Shown here: piece after piece, positions 1 to 7,460 of the stretch | Layout: each line of letters starts with the position of its first letter | Numbering within the stretch: the first letter of the stretch is position 1 | Source of the DNA: Thermoanaerobaculia bacterium | GTDB taxonomy: Bacteria > Acidobacteriota > Thermoanaerobaculia > Gp7-AA8 | Assembly (NCBI GenBank): GCA_017883235.1 | Contig: JADGNY010000049.1 | Coordinates: 1 to 44,179, forward strand | Length of the DNA: 44,179 bases | Direction of reading: 5' to 3' | Notes under the pieces: generated by a model | What the model was told of the DNA's origin: nothing | Databases searched by the model: none | Seen by the model: the letters and a program-made list of their open reading frames with translations, nothing else | Position numbers and translations under genes: made by a program

Positions 1-98
1 GCACAGACAAGAGTGTCTGTGCCACATTGGATCCGGCGAAGACTCCACACTTCAGCAAATACCGACGGGCAATGTGGCACAGACACTCTTGTCTGTGC
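1..98. repeat. REP-like paired palindrome
   Basis: Positions 1-28 and 71-98 are perfect inverted copies of each other across a 42-base spacer. Each arm is also a hairpin on its own, with a 9-base stem (GCACAGACA / TGTCTGTGC) around AGAG. This two-level symmetry is typical of REP/BIME-type intergenic elements. The left edge is cut by the window start, so the full element may be longer. Confidence 0.85.
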
Positions 99-117
99 CG
101 TGCGGCGAAGCCGCGCG

Positions 118-135
118 TGACGCGTTAACGCGTCA
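118..135. repeat. 18-base perfect palindrome
   Basis: TGACGCGTTAACGCGTCA is a perfect self-complementary dyad just past the stop of the DUF3224 gene. A small GCGGC-GAA-GCCGC hairpin lies immediately before it (about 101-115). It could be the tail of the REP-like element, a bidirectional terminator stem (no T-run is seen), or a protein-binding dyad. Its role is unknown. Confidence 0.6.
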
Positions 136-162
136 TGTCGTGACAGCACCAAGCTTACGTCC

Positions 163-570
163 TCACTGCGATTCCGGAAGGCTGAAGTCGAAGTTGTAGT
201 GATGCTCATTGCCTTCGATGACGATCTCCAGTGTGCCGGTCAGACCGGCGAGCTGCCCGGTCCCGGAATCGGGCACTACGCGGATGATCATCGAGAGCTC
301 GCCACCCCGCCTCATGGTGCCGCTGTGGACGAGGGAGAATGATCCTTTCCTGCCGTTCAGCGAACCGCTGAAGCGCTCGATGGCGACCGCGGCCGCTGAT
401 CCTTCCATCGTGCCATTCACGGTCATCATCTCGCCCTGACTCGTCCCTTCGAGATCGCCGCGGTACTGTTTGTCGAGGGTGAAGCGCGGAAAGGAAGGAC
501 GATCCCCCTTGCTCTCATCCGGGATGGGTTCCACCTTCACCTCGAATGTTCCGGTTGCGCGATGCGACAT
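163..570 (-). CDS. DUF3224 family protein
   Basis: A 135-residue cytoplasmic protein that fits the DUF3224 family, a small beta-rich fold of unknown function (allene-oxide-cyclase-like barrel in family descriptions). Family signatures are visible: an opening ATGTFEVK, the central GDLEGTSQGEM and VAIERFSGSLNGRKGSF, then VVPDSGTGQLAGL and a C-terminal HHYNFDFSLPE. I place the start at the ATG at 570 because a purine-rich GGAGAAAGG sits just upstream; the frame stays open to 615 but the extra 15 residues do not look like the family. No signal peptide. It is divergent to a decayed AraC-type fragment, a pairing that makes sense if the regulator once controlled it (inference). Confidence 0.85.
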   Translation of the reverse strand: MSHRATGTFEVKVEPIPDESKGDRPSFPRFTLDKQYRGDLEGTSQGEMMTVNGTMEGSAAAVAIERFSGSLNGRKGSFSLVHSGTMRRGGELSMIIRVVPDSGTGQLAGLTGTLEIVIEGNEHHYNFDFSLPESQ

Positions 571-615
571 GTGTCCACCTTTCTCCTGTGCCGCCGGGTC
601 TCCAACGCTCGACAA

Positions 616-772
616 GGCCAGCGGGACCCCTCGACACAGCGGCGGAGCAGCGAGTGACGCGATTCTGGCCCTCGGACGATCTGGCGCCGTTCGTCGAGCA
701 CTACTGGATCGTCAGGTGGGACGTCGCTGAGCCCCAGATCGCCGAAACGCTGCCGCACCCTTCGGTACACAC
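616..772 (+). pseudogene. Remnant of AraC-type regulator N-terminus (DUF6597-like)
   Basis: One open frame reads FWPSDDLAPFVEHYWIVRWD followed by ETLPHPSVH, which is the conserved opening of AraC-family regulators carrying the DUF6597 ligand-binding domain. Those proteins are usually about 250-280 residues; here homology stops after about 45 residues at the VH, and the frame ends at 800 with unrelated sequence. No convincing start codon or ribosome site precedes it. I read it as a dead fragment left by deletion. The adjoining DUF3224 gene on the other strand appears intact. Confidence 0.65.
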
Positions 773-793
773 GCGACTTTCCGCCGAAAAATG

Positions 794-824
794 TGACTGA
801 CCGCCTTACGTCCAGCGATATACT
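794..824 (+). promoter_or_regulatory. Possible sigma70-like promoter for the TonB receptor gene
   Basis: A TATACT hexamer at 819-824 lies about 50 bases before the receptor start codon, with a TGACTG-like element at 794-799 about 19 bases before it. The -10 match is fair and the -35 match and spacing are poor, so this is tentative. Confidence 0.3.
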
Positions 825-874
825 ACCCGCCCCTTGGAAAACTAACGCGCAACCATCGATTAAGGAGACTTCTC

Positions 875-3649
875 ATGTTCGGTTACCGCCGCGCTCTCTC
901 CCTCGCATGCCTCTTCCTTTTTCTGCCCGCCATCGTTTTCGCCGACGGTTCGCAACTCGGGACGATCACCGGCAAGGTCGTCGACCAGACCGGCGCGGTG
1001 CTCCCCGGTGCGACGATCGAAGTGACGAATACGGAGAAGGGGACGACGCGCACCGACGTCTCCGACTCGCTGGGGCTCTACAACATTGCCCTGCTCCAGC
1101 CCGGTCCATACCGGGTCACGGTGTCACTCGAAGGCTTCGATCGATTCGTCGCGCAGAACACGGTCGTGCAGGTCAACAAGACCACCACGGTCGATGTGAC
1201 GCTGAAGCTAAGCCGCGCTGCAGAGACGATCACGGTCCAGGGCAGTGTGCCCGTCATCGACAAGACCAACGCCTCGCAGACGACGACACTCGAGAGCGCG
1301 CTGACGCAACAGCTTCCGACGCCTCGTAACTATCAGAATCTCGCGCTTGCAACTCCCGGCGCCGTTCTTCCGGGCGGCGCGAACGCGAACCCGAACTTCC
1401 ACGGCGGCCTGCTCTCCGACAACCAGTTCCTGTTCGACGGCATCGATACCACCGATCCGACGACGGGCGGCTTCGGACAGAACTTCACGTTCGAGGCCAT
1501 CCAGGAAGTGCAGGTGACGACGTCTGCCGCGTCCGCCGACTACGGCCGGGCCATCGGCGGCATCATCAATGTCGTCACCAAGAGCGGCACGAACGAGTTC
1601 AAGGGGTCGGTCAAGGACATTCTGACGAACGACAACTGGAACGATCAGAACAAGGGCGCGAACCCGGTTTCCGGCGCCACGTTCGCGCGCACGAAGCTCG
1701 ACACAATCATCCCGGTCTACTCCGCGACCTTCGGCGGACCGATCTGGCGTGACCACGCCTGGTTCTTCGGTGCTTACGAGACCGACAAGACCACCTCGGC
1801 ACAGCGGCAGACGGTCGACCCGAATCATCCGCAGAACTTCGTTTCGGTTCCGGAAGACAAGTTCTACGACGCCAAGGGAACCTGGCAGATCACGCCGTCG
1901 AACCTGCTCGTGCTCAAGGCCAATTCCTCGCCGACGAACAACATCGCCGTCGACCGGCACAACGGCGGCATCAACGCCATCCCACGTTTCGCCGGCGACC
2001 TCGGCGCCATGAACATACAGGACCAGGCCAGCCGCTCGAAGGCGCTCCAGTATTCGGGCGTGCCCGCGAACGACGTCGCCCTCGAAGGCGGCTTGGCCAC
2101 GTCGCTCATCCACATCGGGTTCCGGCCGTTCGTCGCCGACACGCCGGTCCATCAGGACCTTCGCAACGGCTTGTTCTACAACGGTCCGTCGATCGTCGGC
2201 TTCCTCGAGCGAGCGCGTGAGCAGGCAAATGTCGCGAGCACGTATTACCGCACGTTAGGCGGTCAGACGCACAACTTCAAGGCCGGCATCGACTACCAGA
2301 ACCTGCGATCGTCGGTCGATCAGCGATTTGGCGGAAACCAGCTCTTCGTCGACAAGTCGTACGACATCACCACCGGTACCGGCGTTCCGTTCCAGCGCCG
2401 CGACTACGATCCGCCGGTGGAATCGACGTCGCACGGCAAGAACAGCGCCATCTATGCACTCGACAAGTTCAGCGTTGGCGCCCATCTGAACCTCGACCTC
2501 GGCTTCCGGGCCGAGAAGCAGACCGGCAAGAGCGACCTCGGCACAAACGTCGTCGATACCAACACCATCTCGCCGCGGTTGTCCGGAACATACGACCTGC
2601 GCGGCGACAGCAAGACCCTCGCGGTGGCGTCGTATGGCCGCTTCTATCAGGACGTCCTGCAGAGCTTCGACGATGCGTTCGCCGGCGTGCCCCAGAAGAC
2701 GAACTACAACCTCTTCACCTTCGACCCAGCCACCGGCCAGTTTACGCAGACCGGACGCGTGCAGTTCGGCGGCAACGCCACTCGCGTCGACAACCTCAAG
2801 CCGACGTACATCGACGAAGTGACGCTCGGCGTGGAGCAGCAGATCGGGCGCACGCTGGGCGTCGGCCTCCGAGGCATCCATCGCAAGTGGAACGACCTCA
2901 TCGACGACGTTTTCGAGTACCAAGGCAGCACTCCGATCCGCACGTTCGTCAATCTGCCGAATGCCAAGCGGACGTACACGGCCCTCGAGGCCACGTTCGA
3001 CAAACGGTTCAGCTCCGACTGGGCCGCGAATGTGTCGTACGTGTGGTCGCAGACCAAAGGCAATCAATTCGCGACAATCAACTCCGACCTCGGCAACTAC
3101 GCGAACGAGAACTGCAAGTCCTCCAATGACACGTCGATCGGCAACAATGGGGTGATCAACTGCGGCGTAGCGGTCAACACCAATCGCAACGGTTTCGCGC
3201 CGTTCGATCGGCCGAGTGTTTTCCATGCCCTTGCGTCGTACAAGTTGCCGGTCAAGGCCGTGAACCTGACCGTGTCACCGGCGCTGCTCGTCGAATCGGG
3301 CGACACCTACCAGAAGCAGGGGTCGCTCAGCGTTCTGGCGCCGTCCGGCGCGGCGAACGGCAGCACGGTGACGTACTACTACAGCGGTGCCGGATCGAGC
3401 CGTTTGCCGACGATCTATGAACTCGACTTCGCCACCGAGGCGACGTTCCCGGTGTCGAGGTTCGAGATGGGGTTGAAGGCCGAAGTGTTCAATGTCACGA
3501 ACACGCAAAAGCAGATCCAGGCGAACTCGGTTGGCTGGTGCGCGGCGGCCGGCTGCACCTCGCTGCAGCAGCAATACGGCATCGGCACCTCGCGCAACGC
3601 CTTCCAGAACCCGCGCAACTACAGGATCACCGCGCTGTTGCGGTTCTAA
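875..3649 (+). CDS. Oar-like TonB-dependent outer-membrane receptor
   Basis: A 924-residue outer-membrane protein expected to import a large or scarce substrate with TonB energy. Residues 1-23 are a signal peptide. Residues about 28-110 form a carboxypeptidase-regulatory-like beta sandwich (GTITGKVVDQTGAVLPGATI, then GLYNIALLQPGPYRVTV). A plug domain follows (DNQFLFDGIDTTDP, YGRAIGGIINVVTKSGTNEF), then a long beta-barrel ending in Phe (YRITALLRF), as outer-membrane barrels do. This layout is the expanded Oar-like class common in Acidobacteriota. The ATG at 875 has AAGGAG 8 bases upstream. It stands alone, with a terminator-like hairpin behind it. Substrate cannot be told from sequence; no surface lipoprotein partner is adjacent. 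Confidence 0.93.
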   Translation: MFGYRRALSLACLFLFLPAIVFADGSQLGTITGKVVDQTGAVLPGATIEVTNTEKGTTRTDVSDSLGLYNIALLQPGPYRVTVSLEGFDRFVAQNTVVQVNKTTTVDVTLKLSRAAETITVQGSVPVIDKTNASQTTTLESALTQQLPTPRNYQNLALATPGAVLPGGANANPNFHGGLLSDNQFLFDGIDTTDPTTGGFGQNFTFEAIQEVQVTTSAASADYGRAIGGIINVVTKSGTNEFKGSVKDILTNDNWNDQNKGANPVSGATFARTKLDTIIPVYSATFGGPIWRDHAWFFGAYETDKTTSAQRQTVDPNHPQNFVSVPEDKFYDAKGTWQITPSNLLVLKANSSPTNNIAVDRHNGGINAIPRFAGDLGAMNIQDQASRSKALQYSGVPANDVALEGGLATSLIHIGFRPFVADTPVHQDLRNGLFYNGPSIVGFLERAREQANVASTYYRTLGGQTHNFKAGIDYQNLRSSVDQRFGGNQLFVDKSYDITTGTGVPFQRRDYDPPVESTSHGKNSAIYALDKFSVGAHLNLDLGFRAEKQTGKSDLGTNVVDTNTISPRLSGTYDLRGDSKTLAVASYGRFYQDVLQSFDDAFAGVPQKTNYNLFTFDPATGQFTQTGRVQFGGNATRVDNLKPTYIDEVTLGVEQQIGRTLGVGLRGIHRKWNDLIDDVFEYQGSTPIRTFVNLPNAKRTYTALEATFDKRFSSDWAANVSYVWSQTKGNQFATINSDLGNYANENCKSSNDTSIGNNGVINCGVAVNTNRNGFAPFDRPSVFHALASYKLPVKAVNLTVSPALLVESGDTYQKQGSLSVLAPSGAANGSTVTYYYSGAGSSRLPTIYELDFATEATFPVSRFEMGLKAEVFNVTNTQKQIQANSVGWCAAAGCTSLQQQYGIGTSRNAFQNPRNYRITALLRF

Positions 3650-3660
3650 CGCTTTTCAGT

Positions 3661-3694
3661 GGAGCGGCGGCCGCCCCCGGCCGCCGTTCCTTTT
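3661..3694 (+). terminator. Rho-independent-type terminator after the TonB receptor
   Basis: A 12-base stem (3661-3672 with 3679-3690, one G-T pair) around a six-base C-rich loop is followed by TTTT. It begins 12 bases after the receptor stop codon. The stem is very stable but the T-run is short. Confidence 0.7.
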
Positions 3695-3834
3695 GCTCCC
3701 GTATTCAGTTCTGACGGCGTGACGAAGCGCCTCTCCATCGCGCTTACATCCTGCCCCAATTCGTGGCACTTTCATAAAACGGAATATCAGCGCGGGATAC
3801 TTTCCTTCTTCGAGCAAAGAGCGGGAGGACCTCG

Positions 3835-6303
3835 TTGAACCTTCAGATGGATGTGCGTGCCCATCAGCGAAACGTCGGAGCCAGCCAGGGCCGATGGTTG
3901 CGCAGGTTCAGCTTGCTGGCGTTTGTAGTGATGACGCTTGCCGCAACGCAGGCGGGAGCGGCACAGTGGGTTTCGGCGTGGACCGTCGCTCATAGCGATC
4001 GGCTAACGACTCCTGCGATGAGTGGTACCAGCGTCCGGATGATCGTCAGGCCGACGGTTTCCGGCAACGCGGTACGGATCAAGATCGAGAACACGTTCGG
4101 TCAATCCCCGGTCGTGTTTTCGGCCGCCTCAATCGGTCAGGTGCAGTCCGGTGCGGCCGAGGTGCCCGGGTCCAACACGCGACTCAGCTTCAACGGACAG
4201 GCCGGCCTCACCCTTGCGCCTGGGGCTGGGGCGTACAGTGATCCGGTCGCGTTCGCGATGCAGACATTCGCGCTGTATGCCATCACTCTCGACGTGACGT
4301 TGGCGTCGGACATCAGCGCCCACGCGCTCGGACTCACGACCAATTACATGGCTACGGGCGCGCATGCCGCCGACCCCAGCGCGAATGCCTTTTCGCCCGT
4401 TCCGAACAATGATCACGGCACCGGTGAAGGTCCCACGTTCCCGTTCTACTGGGTGGCCGCTCTCGATGTGCAGTCTTCGTCAACCGTTGGTACCATCGTG
4501 ATTCTCGGCGATTCGATCTCCGACGGCGAGTGCAGCACGCGATCGAACAACGGTGCCGGGAGCGGCGTCGTGACGCCGGATGTCTACAATCGCTGGACAG
4601 ACCTGATTGCGGCGCGTCTGGCCGTCCTGCCGCCAGGTCAATCGAAGGCGGTCGCCGATGAGGGAATCGCCGGCAACAGGGTCGTCAGCGGCGGCACCGG
4701 TCCAACGGCGCTCTCCCGGCTGAATCGTGACGTGCTTGGCCGGTCGGGTGCGACGCTGGTCATCCTCTTCGAAGGAACAAACGACATAGCGAACGGCGCG
4801 TCCGCCGCGACGGTCATCGCCGGGGACCAGCAGATCATCACCAGCGTTCATGCAGCGGGCCTGCAGATCGCCGGCGCGACGATCATTCCACGCGGCGGCG
4901 ATGGTTTCTGGACCAACGCCATGGAACAGGAGCGTCTGGCGCTGAACGACTGGATCCGCCACCAGTCGAGCTTCGATGCTCTCGTCGACTTCGATGCGCT
5001 GATGCAGGGGCCGGTCAATTCGACAACAGGTGCCGTGACCATCAACCCGGCGTGGAGGTGCTTCGACGGCGTCCACCCCAATGCCGCCGGATATGCGGCG
5101 ATGGCTGCGTTCGTGGATCTGATCCTGCTGCAGAAGCCCAGTTTGGCGAGCACTCCAGCCTCGCTGACCTGGGTTCCCGGCTCGACCGTCAAGCTCGAAC
5201 AGTTCATCGGCGACACGGACTATCAGACCAAGGCGCCGACACTCAGCCTGACGAACACCCGCTATAAGGTTGTTGGGACCGACCTCGGCTACTCGTTCGA
5301 GCACAGGAACCAGCTCGTCTTCCTCTTCGGCGACACCGTCGGCTTCGGCGCCGGCGACACGATGGCCTCGATCACGAGCGGGGAGCCGGAGAGCGGTCTC
5401 ACCCTCAACTTCTTCACAAAGAGCGACCACTCGACGCTCCTCGTTCAGCCGCCCGGCGTGGCCATGGGAGCGTTCGAGGTCCCCGACTCCGGGATCAGCA
5501 TCGCAGACAAGGCATACGTCGTCTGCAAGACCAACCATTCAGCCGACGACAACAACCCGACCGATACCTCGATCCTCACGCGCTTCGACGATGTCGCAAA
5601 TACGTTCACCGTCCTGCGCACGATATCGCGGCTCCCCGGCGGGAAGTTCACCGAGATGGCGCTCCATGAAGTGCCGGCCGGTTTCGTTGGCACTCAGCCG
5701 GCGATCGTCATGTGGGGGGCGGGCATCTATCGGAAGAGTGATGTCTACCTTGCCACCGTCCCGGCGAACGCCTTCGAGACCGGGACTGGAACGCGGTACT
5801 TCGCGGGTCTCACGGCGGGCCAGCCGGTGTGGACCGACCAGGAGCAAGCCGCCGTGCCCGTGGCGCTCGACGGCACGGTCGGCAACGTCTCCGTGACCTA
5901 TGCCTCAGGCGTCGGACTCTGGCTCATGACCTACGACAGCCGCGCGCCGTCGACGAAAGGGATCGTCTTCCGCTACGCATCCGCGCCATGGGGCCCGTGG
6001 AGCGACCCAACGGTAATCTTCGACCCCAAACGTGACGGCGGTCTCGGACACTTCATCCACGACCCGAACATCGTCCCTGACGATGGTCTCGACGGGCCCA
6101 CCATCGGAAGCGCCGACCCGCATACGACTGAGGGTGGAGACTACGCGCCGTACGTCCTGGAACGCTTCACGAAGACCGATGGGGCCACGCTGACGATCTA
6201 CTACGTCATGTCGACGTGGAACCCCTACACGGTCATCCTCATGCGCTCGACGTTCACGATCGGCCCAGCGGCCCCGGGCCGCCGGCGCGCGGCACGCCAT
6301 TGA
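3835..6303 (+). CDS. Secreted GDSL/SGNH esterase fused to DUF4185-like domain
   Basis: An 822-residue secreted enzyme. A basic N-terminus and hydrophobic stretch (about residues 20-42, ending GAA) look like a signal peptide. The SGNH hydrolase half has block I GDS (Ser227), a GNRV block, block III GTND (Asn316) and the catalytic DGVHP (Asp411, His414), so it is probably an active carbohydrate or lipid esterase. From about residue 455 a second domain runs to the end and resembles DUF4185/five-bladed glycosidase-like folds (LFGDTVGF, WLMTYDS, WGPWSDPTVIF, YYVMSTWNPY). The start is a TTG at 3835, favoured by GGGAGGA five bases upstream. The fusion suggests binding or trimming of a polysaccharide followed by deacylation, which is inference. 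Confidence 0.88.
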   Translation: MNLQMDVRAHQRNVGASQGRWLRRFSLLAFVVMTLAATQAGAAQWVSAWTVAHSDRLTTPAMSGTSVRMIVRPTVSGNAVRIKIENTFGQSPVVFSAASIGQVQSGAAEVPGSNTRLSFNGQAGLTLAPGAGAYSDPVAFAMQTFALYAITLDVTLASDISAHALGLTTNYMATGAHAADPSANAFSPVPNNDHGTGEGPTFPFYWVAALDVQSSSTVGTIVILGDSISDGECSTRSNNGAGSGVVTPDVYNRWTDLIAARLAVLPPGQSKAVADEGIAGNRVVSGGTGPTALSRLNRDVLGRSGATLVILFEGTNDIANGASAATVIAGDQQIITSVHAAGLQIAGATIIPRGGDGFWTNAMEQERLALNDWIRHQSSFDALVDFDALMQGPVNSTTGAVTINPAWRCFDGVHPNAAGYAAMAAFVDLILLQKPSLASTPASLTWVPGSTVKLEQFIGDTDYQTKAPTLSLTNTRYKVVGTDLGYSFEHRNQLVFLFGDTVGFGAGDTMASITSGEPESGLTLNFFTKSDHSTLLVQPPGVAMGAFEVPDSGISIADKAYVVCKTNHSADDNNPTDTSILTRFDDVANTFTVLRTISRLPGGKFTEMALHEVPAGFVGTQPAIVMWGAGIYRKSDVYLATVPANAFETGTGTRYFAGLTAGQPVWTDQEQAAVPVALDGTVGNVSVTYASGVGLWLMTYDSRAPSTKGIVFRYASAPWGPWSDPTVIFDPKRDGGLGHFIHDPNIVPDDGLDGPTIGSADPHTTEGGDYAPYVLERFTKTDGATLTIYYVMSTWNPYTVILMRSTFTIGPAAPGRRRAARH

Positions 6304-6418
6304 AAGAACTTCGGGACACGAAACAGCGATCCAAAGCAACCAACGAACGGCCAATGTCCTGTCGGGATTGAATTCGAGGGTGGATGAGGCCAGCGGAATG
6401 TAAGAGGCCGCTGTCGTT

Positions 6419-6652
6419 AGCCGCCGCGGAGCGGCGATATCTACGTAGCCCAGTGCGTGAGCACTGGATTAGTGGATTGCATATTCAAGAGCCGCGGAGC
6501 GGCGGCATCTCGGCGGGAAAGGTTCCGCGCCTATGTCGAGCTTTACGCGAATGGTGACATCTGGGAATGTCGCCGCACGCGGCTGACCATCATGCGGCTC
6601 GAGATCCCAATGCTTACGCATTGGGCTACGTAGATGACGCCGCTCCGCGGCT
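6419..6652. repeat. Inverted REP-like element with three GC-rich palindromes
   Basis: The left block (6419-6467) and right block (6607-6652) are imperfect inverted copies: both contain GCCGCGGAGCGGCG, then ATCTACGTAGCCCA, then a small TGCGT(G/A)AGCA hairpin. A third copy of the GC-rich palindrome sits at 6491-6505. The roughly 140 bases between hold no convincing gene. It occupies most of the 6304-6672 gap. It looks like a non-autonomous, dispersed intergenic element. Confidence 0.75.
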
Positions 6653-6672
6653 TTTCAGAGGTCTTCCGATCT

Positions 6673-7087
6673 AACAGGATCAGCAAGTGGAGAATCTTGG
6701 GGCGTGCTGGAAACGGTCACGGACAGCTTCGGTCGCGATCCCGATCTGGCCTTCCTTCTTCTCTTCGAAGGACGTCGCGTGCGCGGCGAGTCCTCGGAGA
6801 TCGTCCTGTCGCAGGGCTTCATCGAATTCGCGAACCTGATCCGCCTGCTGATTCAGAGAGGCAAGAAAGACGGCACCTTCCGCGTGGAGCTGAGCGACGA
6901 AGCGATGGCCTCTGCCATCCTGGGCGCCACCGAAGGAATGATCCGCGACCGCCTCATGGCCCAACGTGCCGGCAAAGCCGATCCCTTTTCAGTCGCCGAG
7001 ATCCGCTCCATCTTCCTGGCATTTCTTACGGGCCTGCACCAGCCAGGGGGGGCGGGCTCCTCGTCGGGTGCGGCGGCATCCGACTGA
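6673..7087 (+). pseudogene. TetR-type regulator, C-terminal fragment lacking the DNA-binding domain
   Basis: The open frame gives about 135 residues that resemble the ligand-binding half of a TetR-family repressor (LLLFEGRRVRGES, then ATEGMIRDRLMAQRAGK). TetR proteins are usually near 200 residues and start with a helix-turn-helix, which is absent. Homology-like sequence begins right after 6672, where the upstream repeat ends, so the 5' half is lost. A GTG at 6704 would allow translation of 127 residues, but no ribosome site is clear. Either the gene was cut by the repeat element or the contig is wrongly joined here; see the findings. Confidence 0.55.
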
Positions 7088-7460
7088 GGAGCGCGCGGGC
7101 CCGTTCGCGCTGCATGCCGGCCCGTACCTTAGCAGTGTCGCGCGTTCGTTCGATAGAATCGTGGCCGTGAAGACGCACGACGGGTTGCAAAGAACAACTG
7201 CTCGCCTTTGCCGCGCGCGCGCAATAGGAGTATGTCCAGGCCCGCGCCGCGCTCTCCCCGCTGCTCTCGAACCAGGCTACCTTCATTAAAGAGCAGCCGT
7301 TAATGCGCGAAAACGTTCAGGCAGCGCGTGACCGCCCGCCCTCGGCCGGATCGCGCGAACAAACATGCCGCGGATTCCGGGTTGGGGATTCTTCGGTCGC
7401 TCAGAATGACAGGTTGAATGACAGGGCTCCGCCCCCCCCCCACCGCACTACCATTGCCCC
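7088..7460. other. Gap without a supported gene
   Basis: I see no convincing coding sequence here. A dispersed-repeat fragment (GATTCTTCGGTCGCTCAGAATGACA-like, about 7388-7412) resembles the repeat family at 9600-9950. A run of ten C lies at about 7431-7441, close to the following start codon. Confidence 0.5.
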
